Below are positions 5,568 to 11,475 of a stretch of 11,475 nt of DNA, one piece after another. Numbering within the stretch: the stretch's first letter is position 1; each line of letters opens with the position of its first letter. This DNA is from Prevotella sp. UBA3294 (GTDB lineage Bacteria; Bacteroidota; Bacteroidia; Bacteroidales; Bacteroidaceae), in contig DETG01000106.1 in assembly GCA_002361535.1 (NCBI GenBank), forward strand, positions 51,529 to 63,003, written 5' to 3'. Below the pieces are notes generated by a model, which made no database searches, was not told where the DNA came from, and saw nothing but the letters and a program-made list of their open reading frames with translations. Both the position numbers and the translations under genes were made by a program.

Positions 5568-6255
5568 TGACGAACCACTGGCTGCCGACCTGTTGGCCAG
5601 TTATGTCAAGAAGACCCCCATGCTTTACCTGAGGGGTGCTTATAATAGTGCTATCACCGCCATGCGCGACCTACGGGATGATCCCGTGGATCTGCTGTTC
5701 CTCGATATTCAGATGCCCGAGTTGAGCGGACTTGAATTGGCGAAGATTCTGCCACGGACTACAAAGATTGTCTTTACCACAGCCTTCAAGAACTATGCCA
5801 TTGAAGGATACAAAGCCAATGCCCTGGATTACCTCATCAAACCCGTGAGCTACGAAAATTTCATCACCACAGTGAACAAAGCATTGGATTTCTTTTCCAG
5901 TTCCCAAAAACAGGAACTGCTGAAAACCGATCGGTTTATATTCGTGAAAAGCGACTACAAGCTATTACAGATCTGTTTTGACGACATCCTCTACATCGAA
6001 GGCTTCAAAGACTACGTAAAAATCTATCTGGAGAACAATCCCAAAGGAGTGATGTCGCTCATCAACATGAAGAAGATCGATGAATTCATGCCCCATCCAC
6101 AGTTCCTCCGTGTACACCGTTCCTACATCGTGCACATGAACAAGGTGAAACTCGTTGACCGTGCACGTATCGTCTTCGGCGATGTCTTCATCCCCATCTC
6201 CGAGAGTTACAAGGAGGAGGTGCAGCGATACTTAGATGCCCATACGCTGGCATAG
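5542..6255 (+). CDS. LytTR-family response regulator
   Basis: A 237-residue DNA-binding response regulator. The receiver domain (1-115) has the acidic pair Asp9-Asp10, phospho-acceptor Asp55 in LLFLDIQMPE, Thr79/Thr80 and Lys100 in the LIKP motif, so it should be phosphorylatable. A linker (about 116-130) leads to a LytTR DNA-binding domain (131-235), recognisable from FVKSDYKLLQICFDDILYIE, the FLRVHRSYIVHMN stretch and the C-terminal VFIPISESYK. It starts inside the kinase gene (26-base overlap) and ends 16 bases from the convergent phosphatase gene. The hairpin at 6289-6324 probably ends its transcript. Targets are unknown; in Bacteroidota, kinase-LytTR pairs are numerous, so no gene name is given. 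Confidence 0.94.
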   Translation: MILSCAIIDDEPLAADLLASYVKKTPMLYLRGAYNSAITAMRDLRDDPVDLLFLDIQMPELSGLELAKILPRTTKIVFTTAFKNYAIEGYKANALDYLIKPVSYENFITTVNKALDFFSSSQKQELLKTDRFIFVKSDYKLLQICFDDILYIEGFKDYVKIYLENNPKGVMSLINMKKIDEFMPHPQFLRVHRSYIVHMNKVKLVDRARIVFGDVFIPISESYKEEVQRYLDAHTLA

Positions 6256-6271
6256 CCACACCAAAGACCGA

Positions 6272-6913
6272 TTAAATCTTCAAGATATCACATGGAGCCC
6301 CAATCAATGTGGTGGCTCCATGTGCTTTTAGGAACACTTCGTCACGGAACCCCCACAACACACTAATGCAAGGCAGGCCACTGTTGCGCGCCGTTTCGAT
6401 ATCCACATCGCTGTCACCGACATATACGGCCGTGTCGGCAGAGACACCTAACTGTCGCAAAGCCTCCATCACCGTATCGGGCGCAGGCTTCTTCCGGATA
6501 TCTTCCCTTTCGCCGATCGCCACAGTAATCAGGTCACCGAAGAAATGACGGCACAGTTTCTGCGTGGCAGCATAGAACTTATTACTCACCACAGCCATGT
6601 TCTTACCCTGATTCTTCAACATCCGCAAGGTGTCCATGATTCCAGGGTAAGGTGCCGTCGTGTCCATGCTATGTTCCAGATAATGCTGACGGAACAGGGC
6701 GTATGCTTCTTCAAAGCGTGGGTTCCCCACCCCATCAGGAACGGCACGTTCCATGAGCAGCTTCACTCCGTTGCCCACGAACTGTCTTACTTCCCCTACA
6801 CGGCGTTCAGGCATCCCTGTGTGGCGCAATGCATAGTTCACACTCGACGCCAGATCATCCAGGGTGTTCAACAGGGTTCCGTCAAGATCGAAAATATAGG
6901 TATCAAAGTTCAT
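6272..6913 (-). CDS. HAD-family phosphatase, phosphoglycolate phosphatase-like
   Basis: A 213-residue soluble HAD hydrolase with all four motifs: nucleophile Asp9 and Asp11 in FDLDGTLLNT, Ser110 in VVSNK, Lys142 in RKKPAPD, and acidic GDSDVD at 166-171. A helical cap lies between motifs I and II (about 18-90), as in the Gph/PpaX/beta-phosphoglucomutase branch. The exact substrate cannot be read from sequence: 2-phosphoglycolate, pyrophosphate or a sugar phosphate are all possible. The start codon overlaps the malQ stop (ATGA), so it is the second gene of a malQ operon with likely translational coupling; this linkage makes a sugar-phosphate role worth considering. Its C-terminal codons contain an 11-bp inverted repeat that can act as terminator for the opposite strand. 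Confidence 0.9.
   Translation of the reverse strand: MNFDTYIFDLDGTLLNTLDDLASSVNYALRHTGMPERRVGEVRQFVGNGVKLLMERAVPDGVGNPRFEEAYALFRQHYLEHSMDTTAPYPGIMDTLRMLKNQGKNMAVVSNKFYAATQKLCRHFFGDLITVAIGEREDIRKKPAPDTVMEALRQLGVSADTAVYVGDSDVDIETARNSGLPCISVLWGFRDEVFLKAHGATTLIGAPCDILKI
6289..6329 (+). terminator. Terminator for the kinase-regulator operon inside the HAD gene
   Basis: A perfect 11-bp stem, CACATGGAGCC (6289-6299) with GGCTCCATGTG (6314-6324), 14-base loop, followed on the plus strand by CTTTT (6325-6329). It lies 33 bases after the regulator stop codon and within the 3' coding end of the convergent HAD gene. The minus-strand side has no T-run, so it should work mainly for the plus-strand transcript. 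Confidence 0.5.
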
Positions 6914-9618
6914 CGTTTACTCCTTGTTATCATGGTTTTGATCTTCATGTTCAGCGCTTTGGCCCGTAACAGTTCCTCTATCGTGAGATGCATGCGATAC
7001 TTCCACTGGTGATAGCTGTCATAAGGACAGTTCACACGTTCCTCACGGATCCGGTCGGAACGGAGCGTGCCATCCATCGCTAACCAGTCTTGCAGACTCA
7101 GCAGGCAAAGCATGGAAGGACAGTAAAGATGGCGGGCAATGATTTCTTCGGCCAGCATGGCCGACATCTGTTGGGGAGCTCTTCCCTCTTTCTGCAGCAT
7201 GGTGGTGTAGTAGCGTTGTGCCTTTCCTGCATCCTCCTCCCACCACAGGCGCATAGGCGACATGTCGTGAGTGGTGATGGTGGCCACACTCCTATAAGGA
7301 TAAGCATCCAGATGGGCAAACTCATAGCCATACTGCTTGGGCATGACCTGCACCTCCAATGTCAGGATGCGCAGGCCATCGAGCACCTGTTGCACACATG
7401 ACGGCAGCATACCCAGATCTTCGGCACATGCCAACATCTTCGTGTCACGGAGGATAGCCGACAACTTGCGCGTGGCCTGCCATGCCCAGAAGTTCTGGTG
7501 CCGCTCATAATAGTAACTGTTGTACAGGCGCATGAACGCCTCTTTCTCCTCTTTGTCGAGGATATCATAGACAGGTTCGTTGAACACCCCGTATCGCGGA
7601 TGGTACATCCCTTTCTGGTGAGCATCCTCCAAAAACAGCACATTCATGGTCAGACGGTACAGGCCGTCGCGTATCCACAGCGAATTCTCGTCATGCCGGT
7701 CATGGAACTGCTCACGTATCTTTTTCTGCGTGCGGTATTCAGGCTTCAGACTATAAAGTCCGTACGGCTTCCGTTCCAGACAATGGTCACGCACATATTG
7801 GGCATGGATACCGAAGACTTTCTCCACCACTTTGTCGTTGATGAACGGATGAGTGAACATGTCCTTTCTAAACACCAGACCCGTTGCCCCGATTTCTGCT
7901 TCTGTCAGAGGCAGCGATGGGGAGAAATGCCCTAAGGTGCCGTAGATCGCCCCTTCGGGAATGGACCACGACCGGAAGAAGCCCACGACATGATCGATAC
8001 GGAAAGCATCGAAGTACTGTTCCATCCAGCGGAACCGGCGCCTCCACCAGTCATAGATACCTTTCTCCTCCCACCGATAAGTGGGGAATCCCCAATTCTG
8101 TCCGTTGGGGGTATAGAGATCTGGGGGTGTTCCCATTTGTTCATCGAAATAGAAGAACTCGGGATGCCTCCATGTCTCTACACTGTCACGATAGACCCCG
8201 ATGGGCAGGTCGCCTTTCAGTGACACACCTTGGCGGTGAGCATAGTCGGCAGCACGTTTCAGCTGTCGGTGAAGATGGTACTGCACATAGCAGATCCTTC
8301 GTATCTGAAGGTAATAGGGTGAGTTCTCCTGACAGAATTCCTTCACCGTTGCCTCGTCATAAGCTGTTAACTGGGGCCAGTCGGTGAAGCGTGCGGTATG
8401 ATAGCTGTCACGCAATACGCAGAACACAGCGTATGGGAACAGCCACTCCTGGTTGTTCTCCTCGAACCAGTGATAGTCGTCACTGCCGAAGGTGTCATCT
8501 CCAAAAGCCTCAAAGGCAGCATCAATATAGTCCTCCTTCACACGGTCAACAGCTAAGTAGTCACTGTATTTTAACGTATTCAACTCCCGTCGCTGACGAG
8601 CAAAAGCATTCATCCGCTCCTCATCGGGCAGGACACCTAACTGCTCCAGATCTAAGTAATGAGGATGCAGGGCAAAACAGCTCACGGCATTGTACGGATG
8701 ACTGTCTGTCCACGAATGGGTGGTTGTCGTATCATTCACTGGTAACAGCTGAATCATCCGCATTCCCGTGAGGGCAGCCCAGTCGATAAACCGCAGCAGG
8801 TCACCGAAGTCTCCCACGCCATACGAATGTTCTGAGCGGAGTGAGAAGACAGGCACCACCACACCGGCGGCTTTCCAGGTGTCCTCTTTCAGATGCAGGA
8901 AGCCGCCATCCATCACCAACACCTCCCCGTCACCCACTTCGTAGTCGGATGTCGAACGATTCTCTCCATCCTCCCAGGCACGCAACAGATTGTTTTTTTC
9001 ATCTACCACCACATATTTATATTCCAAGGGCAGCAGCATTCCATCCACGTTCACGCTGAGCTGCCACTCATAATGTCCCATGTACTCCATCCGATGGTAA
9101 CGGGCGGGATTCCAGTCACCGATGGCGGGATGACTGCCTATGAGTGCTACACATTCGTTTTTCCTCAGCTGGGGAGCCAGTACACGGAAGATGATCGTCT
9201 TGCGGAACAATGGCTGTTGTTGATTTGCTGTCGGCACACTGTGTACAGCATCTTCTTGATCATCCTCTCGGAAAAACACCTTCGTATATAAATGGGCATT
9301 CAACGGACGGTCACGCCATTGGTCGGGAAAGACAAAGCTCTTGGTGGGGTCAGCCCGGTAGAAGCGGGGCACCCACTCCCATTCACGGCGCAGCACCTGT
9401 CCCTGTTGGTCTTCCAACAGGTAACAGTAGCTGAATGTGGTGACGACCCGCTGCTTGGATGGCATCAGCGTGGTCTCCAAAGTCCACCACTCTCCGTCTT
9501 GGGTGAGCATCTCCACATCTTTCTGCTGTTCCCTGCCATCCTGCGTACGATAGCTGATCAGCACGTGCATGCTCTGCCCCCACTCAGTGTTATAATGTAT
9601 GATGAATTTCAGTTTCAT
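6910..9618 (-). CDS. malQ: 4-alpha-glucanotransferase (amylomaltase), GH77 with N-terminal CBM20-like domains
   Basis: Transfers alpha-1,4-glucan segments between maltooligosaccharides, releasing glucose; cytoplasmic, in starch, maltose and glycogen use. The 902-residue protein has two N-terminal starch-binding (CBM20-like) modules at about 1-105 and 138-243; the second shows the typical IGSHPAIGDWNP and LPLEYKYVV. The GH77 barrel follows from about 250, with catalytic nucleophile Asp542 in FRIDHVVGFF, acid/base Glu733 in CAEDLGMLP, and conserved Asp785 in TTHDMSP. Length is above the roughly 500 residues of simple bacterial MalQ but normal for the CBM20-bearing type found in Bacteroidales and plant DPE2. 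No signal peptide. The ATG at the MKLKF start fits the promoter 32 bases upstream. It overlaps the HAD phosphatase by ATGA and is divergent from mltG. Confidence 0.95.
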   Translation of the reverse strand: MKLKFIIHYNTEWGQSMHVLISYRTQDGREQQKDVEMLTQDGEWWTLETTLMPSKQRVVTTFSYCYLLEDQQGQVLRREWEWVPRFYRADPTKSFVFPDQWRDRPLNAHLYTKVFFREDDQEDAVHSVPTANQQQPLFRKTIIFRVLAPQLRKNECVALIGSHPAIGDWNPARYHRMEYMGHYEWQLSVNVDGMLLPLEYKYVVVDEKNNLLRAWEDGENRSTSDYEVGDGEVLVMDGGFLHLKEDTWKAAGVVVPVFSLRSEHSYGVGDFGDLLRFIDWAALTGMRMIQLLPVNDTTTTHSWTDSHPYNAVSCFALHPHYLDLEQLGVLPDEERMNAFARQRRELNTLKYSDYLAVDRVKEDYIDAAFEAFGDDTFGSDDYHWFEENNQEWLFPYAVFCVLRDSYHTARFTDWPQLTAYDEATVKEFCQENSPYYLQIRRICYVQYHLHRQLKRAADYAHRQGVSLKGDLPIGVYRDSVETWRHPEFFYFDEQMGTPPDLYTPNGQNWGFPTYRWEEKGIYDWWRRRFRWMEQYFDAFRIDHVVGFFRSWSIPEGAIYGTLGHFSPSLPLTEAEIGATGLVFRKDMFTHPFINDKVVEKVFGIHAQYVRDHCLERKPYGLYSLKPEYRTQKKIREQFHDRHDENSLWIRDGLYRLTMNVLFLEDAHQKGMYHPRYGVFNEPVYDILDKEEKEAFMRLYNSYYYERHQNFWAWQATRKLSAILRDTKMLACAEDLGMLPSCVQQVLDGLRILTLEVQVMPKQYGYEFAHLDAYPYRSVATITTHDMSPMRLWWEEDAGKAQRYYTTMLQKEGRAPQQMSAMLAEEIIARHLYCPSMLCLLSLQDWLAMDGTLRSDRIREERVNCPYDSYHQWKYRMHLTIEELLRAKALNMKIKTMITRSKR

Positions 9619-9654
9619 GCCACAACGATTTGTCGTATCTGGTTAAACGATATG

Positions 9655-9662
9655 CAAATGTA
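9655..9662 (-). promoter_or_regulatory. -7 element of the malQ operon
   Basis: On the minus strand TACATTTG (9662-9655) matches TAnnTTTG and predicts a start near 9650, about 32 nt before the malQ ATG. The -33 position (9685-9682) reads ACTT and is poor, so activation by a regulator is possible. Confidence 0.5.
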
Positions 9663-9707
9663 CATAAAAAACTTGAATATTAAGTCAGATGATTCGAGAT
9701 TTTTCAT

Positions 9708-9715
9708 TACCTTTG
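9708..9715 (+). promoter_or_regulatory. -7 element of mltG
   Basis: TACCTTTG matches the -7 consensus and predicts a start near 9720, about 20 nt before the mltG ATG. The -33 position (9685-9688) reads TCAG, a weak match. This -7 and that of malQ are 45 bases apart on opposite strands, so the two promoters share their upstream DNA. Confidence 0.5.
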
Positions 9716-9739
9716 TACACTTTTACAAACAAATAGGAA

Positions 9740-10765
9740 ATGAAAAGATTCTCATCACGCAAATACACAATACCCGCAGGTTGCTGTCTGCTGGTCATTC
9801 TGGGCATCGTTTACTATTTCTTCTTCTCGGACATCAGTACCCAGAAGGAAACGGCCTATGTCTATATCGATGACGATGACACCATCGACAGTGTCTTCAC
9901 CAAAGTGAAACCACTGTCAACCAGTGCAGGTATGACAGGGTTCTCCACCTTGATGCGACACTCATCCTACAGTGAGCATGTACGAACGGGCCGCTATGCC
10001 ATCGAACCCGGCGACGGAGCGTTCACTGTGTTCCGCCGGATCAAGAACGGATTACAGACGCCCTTGAACCTCACTATCCCCTCGGTACGCACCCTCGACC
10101 GATTGGCTGGTGCTGTAGCCACGAAGCTGATGCTCGACAGTGCATCCCTCTATGAAGCACTGACGGATGAAAAGGTATGCGAGCAACTGGGCTACGACAC
10201 CGCCACCGTGGCGTGTATGTTCATTCCCAACACCTACGACGTGTACTGGAATATCTCGCAGGAGAAGTTCCTCGAAAGAATGAAGAAAGAGAGTGAGAAA
10301 TTCTGGAACGATGAACGTCTCGACAAGGCTGAACGCATGCACTTCTCCCCACAGCAGGTGATCACCCTTGCCAGCATCGTGGATGAAGAGACGGCCAATG
10401 ATGCCGAGAAACCCATGGTAGCAGGCATGTATATCAACCGACTAAATGCCGATATGCCACTGCAGGCTGACCCCACCATCAAATTCGCCCTGAAAGATTT
10501 CTCCCTGAAACGGATCTATAACAACATGCTGTCCGTGAACAGTCCATATAACACCTACCGTAACAAAGGACTGCCTCCTGGTCCTATCCGTATTCCCACC
10601 GTGGCAGGAATCGATGCCGTACTCGACCATGTTCACCACACCTATTTATATATGTGTGCCAAAGAGGACTTCAGCGGAACACATAATTTCGCACGAACCT
10701 ATACCGAACATCTGGCCAATGCAGCGAAGTATGCCGCCGCATTGAACCAAAGAGGAATCAAGTGA
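9740..10765 (+). CDS. mltG: MltG/YceG endolytic murein transglycosylase
   Basis: Cleaves nascent peptidoglycan glycan strands at the outer face of the inner membrane and so sets strand ends. The 341-residue protein has an N-terminal membrane anchor (about 12-29) and an extracytoplasmic part with a LysM-like region (about 38-105) and the YceG catalytic domain (about 110-335). The motif ASIVDEET (211-218) contains Glu217, aligned with catalytic Glu218 of Escherichia coli MltG (ASIIEKET). Further family marks are NRLNADMPLQADPT, NTYRNKGLPPGPI and FARTYTEH. The cysteines in GCCLLV lie in the membrane helix and I do not read them as a lipobox. The gene is alone, with its own promoter, divergent from malQ. 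Its stop codon abuts a heptamer repeat tract, as that of feoAB does. Confidence 0.95.
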   Translation: MKRFSSRKYTIPAGCCLLVILGIVYYFFFSDISTQKETAYVYIDDDDTIDSVFTKVKPLSTSAGMTGFSTLMRHSSYSEHVRTGRYAIEPGDGAFTVFRRIKNGLQTPLNLTIPSVRTLDRLAGAVATKLMLDSASLYEALTDEKVCEQLGYDTATVACMFIPNTYDVYWNISQEKFLERMKKESEKFWNDERLDKAERMHFSPQQVITLASIVDEETANDAEKPMVAGMYINRLNADMPLQADPTIKFALKDFSLKRIYNNMLSVNSPYNTYRNKGLPPGPIRIPTVAGIDAVLDHVHHTYLYMCAKEDFSGTHNFARTYTEHLANAAKYAAALNQRGIK

Positions 10766-11006
10766 AAGATGAGAGATGAGAGATGAAAGATGAGAGATAT
10801 GATTACCACTAAGGACTTGGTCTTGGGGACTCCCCGCCTATCGTAGGGGCGGAGCTGGGGGCGGCCTCAGTAATCATACCTCTCATCTCTCATTTCTCAT
10901 CTCTCATCTTTCATCTCTCATCTTTCATCTCTCCTCTTTCATCTCTCCTCTCTCCTCTCTCATCTTTCATCTCCCATCTCTCATCTTTCATCTTTTATTA
11001 TTCATT
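10766..11006. repeat. Composite intergenic element: heptamer arms around a GC-rich hairpin
   Basis: This fills most of the 471-base gap between mltG and gdhA. Left arm: heptamers AAGATGA/GAGATGA at 10766-10793, leading into ATGATTAC (10799-10806). Core: GC-rich copy B (10829-10873), sharing ACTCCCC, ATCGTAGGGG and TCAGTAA with 215-269. Right arm: GTAATCAT (10870-10877), then about 18 heptamers of TCTCATC, TTTCATC or TCTCCTC type (10881-11006), complementary to the left arm. The arms form an interrupted inverted repeat. After it come A/T-rich sequence and the gdhA control region. No open reading frame, transposase or target-site duplication is visible. Confidence 0.8.
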
Positions 11007-11069
11007 GGGTGCGCAAACAATTCATGAAAAACACAAAAATCGAATAAATATGTCAAAAAACGGCATTGG

Positions 11070-11085
11070 ATTGATGAAAATCAAT
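11070..11085. promoter_or_regulatory. FNR/CRP-type dyad upstream of gdhA
   Basis: ATTGAT-GAAA-ATCAAT contains TTGATnnnnATCAA, which is the consensus for FNR in enterobacteria, with a perfect dyad extended by one base each side. The centre is about 91 bases before the predicted gdhA start, a helical-phase position known for class I activation. Whether a CRP/FNR-family protein of this organism recognises it is not known. Confidence 0.4.
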
Positions 11086-11109
11086 ACAAAAGTGACTTTT
11101 TTACTACTA

Positions 11110-11131
11110 TTTTGAAAATTTTCTTTCAAAA
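11110..11131. promoter_or_regulatory. Inverted repeat adjoining the gdhA -33 element
   Basis: TTTTGAAA (11110-11117) and TTTCAAAA (11124-11131) form a perfect 8-bp dyad with a 6-base centre, ending two bases before the -33 TTTG. It may be an operator; in such AT-rich DNA a chance dyad is a real alternative. Confidence 0.25.
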
Positions 11132-11133
11132 TG

Positions 11134-11164
11134 TTTGGTATTTCACGGAAATGATGTAATTTTG
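11134..11164 (+). promoter_or_regulatory. gdhA promoter
   Basis: TTTG (11134-11137), a spacer of exactly 19 bases and TAATTTTG (11157-11164) fully match the Bacteroidota promoter. The predicted start near 11169 gives a leader of about 68 nt before the gdhA ATG. Confidence 0.75.
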
Positions 11165-11236
11165 CAACCGAAATCAAGAATATTTAGGTAAAAAGGTAAA
11201 TAACAAAGTATAAACATCTAATTAAAAGAATTGATT

Positions 11237-11475
11237 ATGAATGCAGCAAAAGTTGTAGAAGATCTCAAGCAGAGATTCCCCAATGAGCCGGAGTACATCC
11301 AGGCAGTTTCTCAGGTTCTTCCCACCATCGAGGAAGAATATAACAAGCATCCTGAGTTCGAGAAGGCAAACCTCATCGAGCGCCTGTGCATCCCCGACAG
11401 AGTGTGTGAGTTCCGCATCACATGGGTAGATGACAAAGGTAATGTACAGACCAACATGGGTTACCGCATCCAGCA
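11237..11475 (+). CDS. gdhA: NADP-type glutamate dehydrogenase, N-terminal part
   Basis: The first 79 codons of a gene cut by the window end; the frame is still open. Glutamate dehydrogenase forms glutamate from 2-oxoglutarate and ammonium, the main ammonium assimilation route in many gut and rumen Bacteroidales. The visible part begins MNAAKVVEDLKQRFP and has the N-terminal signature of hexameric GdhA: YNKHPEFEKANLIERLCIPDR, then EFRITWVDDKGNVQTNMGYR leading into the substrate domain. The catalytic lysines lie beyond the window, so integrity and NADP preference cannot be confirmed here; NADP use is inferred from similarity to Bacteroidales GdhA. It has a consensus promoter, with two upstream dyads. 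Confidence 0.88.
   Translation, partial: MNAAKVVEDLKQRFPNEPEYIQAVSQVLPTIEEEYNKHPEFEKANLIERLCIPDRVCEFRITWVDDKGNVQTNMGYRIQ

Noticed and set aside
7498..9291. Several 70- to 167-codon frames on the plus strand opposite malQ
   Set aside because: All are antisense to the intact GH77 gene and have no motifs, promoters or starts of their own.
9785..9790. Lipoprotein signal in MltG (Cys15/Cys16)
   Set aside because: The cysteines sit at the start of a long hydrophobic helix typical of the MltG membrane anchor, and the lipobox context is poor.
10766..11006. Insertion sequence
   Set aside because: There is no transposase frame and no target duplication; only repeats and a hairpin core are seen, so at most a non-autonomous element.

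Overview
The window looks like chromosomal DNA from a member of the Bacteroidota, order Bacteroidales, most likely Prevotellaceae. Support comes from repeated matches to the Bacteroides-type promoter (-33 TTTG, 19-20 bases, -7 TAnnTTTG), the lack of clear Shine-Dalgarno sequences before genes, a FeoA-FeoB fusion, a MalQ with an N-terminal extension carrying starch-binding-type domains, and an N-terminal GdhA segment of the Bacteroidales kind. Genus and species cannot be fixed from the sequence alone. I see no transposase, phage gene, tRNA, rRNA or CRISPR array.

Layout. At 1-293 there is a terminator of an unseen upstream gene, a palindrome over a promoter, and a GC-rich hairpin repeat in the leader of feoAB (294-2693, ferrous iron uptake). 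Convergent to it is a small membrane protein of the YkvA/DUF1232 family (2769-3164, minus); the gap is a tract of AGATGAG heptamers that folds into a hairpin. Divergent from the YkvA gene is a strong promoter followed by what looks like a structured RNA of about 200 nt (3312-3509), closed by a perfect 10-bp helix joining its two ends and ending in T7. Riboflavin synthase (ribE, 3557-4162) follows, then an array of degenerate 22-bp repeats (about 4179-4354). A two-component pair with overlapping genes comes next: a LytS/YehU-type histidine kinase (4527-5567) and a LytTR response regulator (5542-6255). Convergent to them is a two-gene minus-strand operon, malQ (6910-9618) followed by a HAD phosphatase (6272-6913), joined by an ATGA overlap. 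mltG (9740-10765) is divergent from malQ. The window ends with a large heptamer inverted-repeat element (10766-11006), a regulatory region with an FNR-consensus dyad, and the first 79 codons of gdhA.

The genes are mostly independent housekeeping functions (iron, riboflavin, alpha-glucan use, peptidoglycan, ammonium assimilation). The unusual content lies between them: a candidate structured RNA with its own promoter, three heptamer-periodic intergenic tracts, two copies of a GC-rich hairpin, a 22-bp array with inverted symmetry inside each unit, and several dyads placed on or near promoters. The RNA upstream of ribE is the best candidate for something not captured by routine annotation; it may be a 6S-like RNA or a leader that controls ribE.
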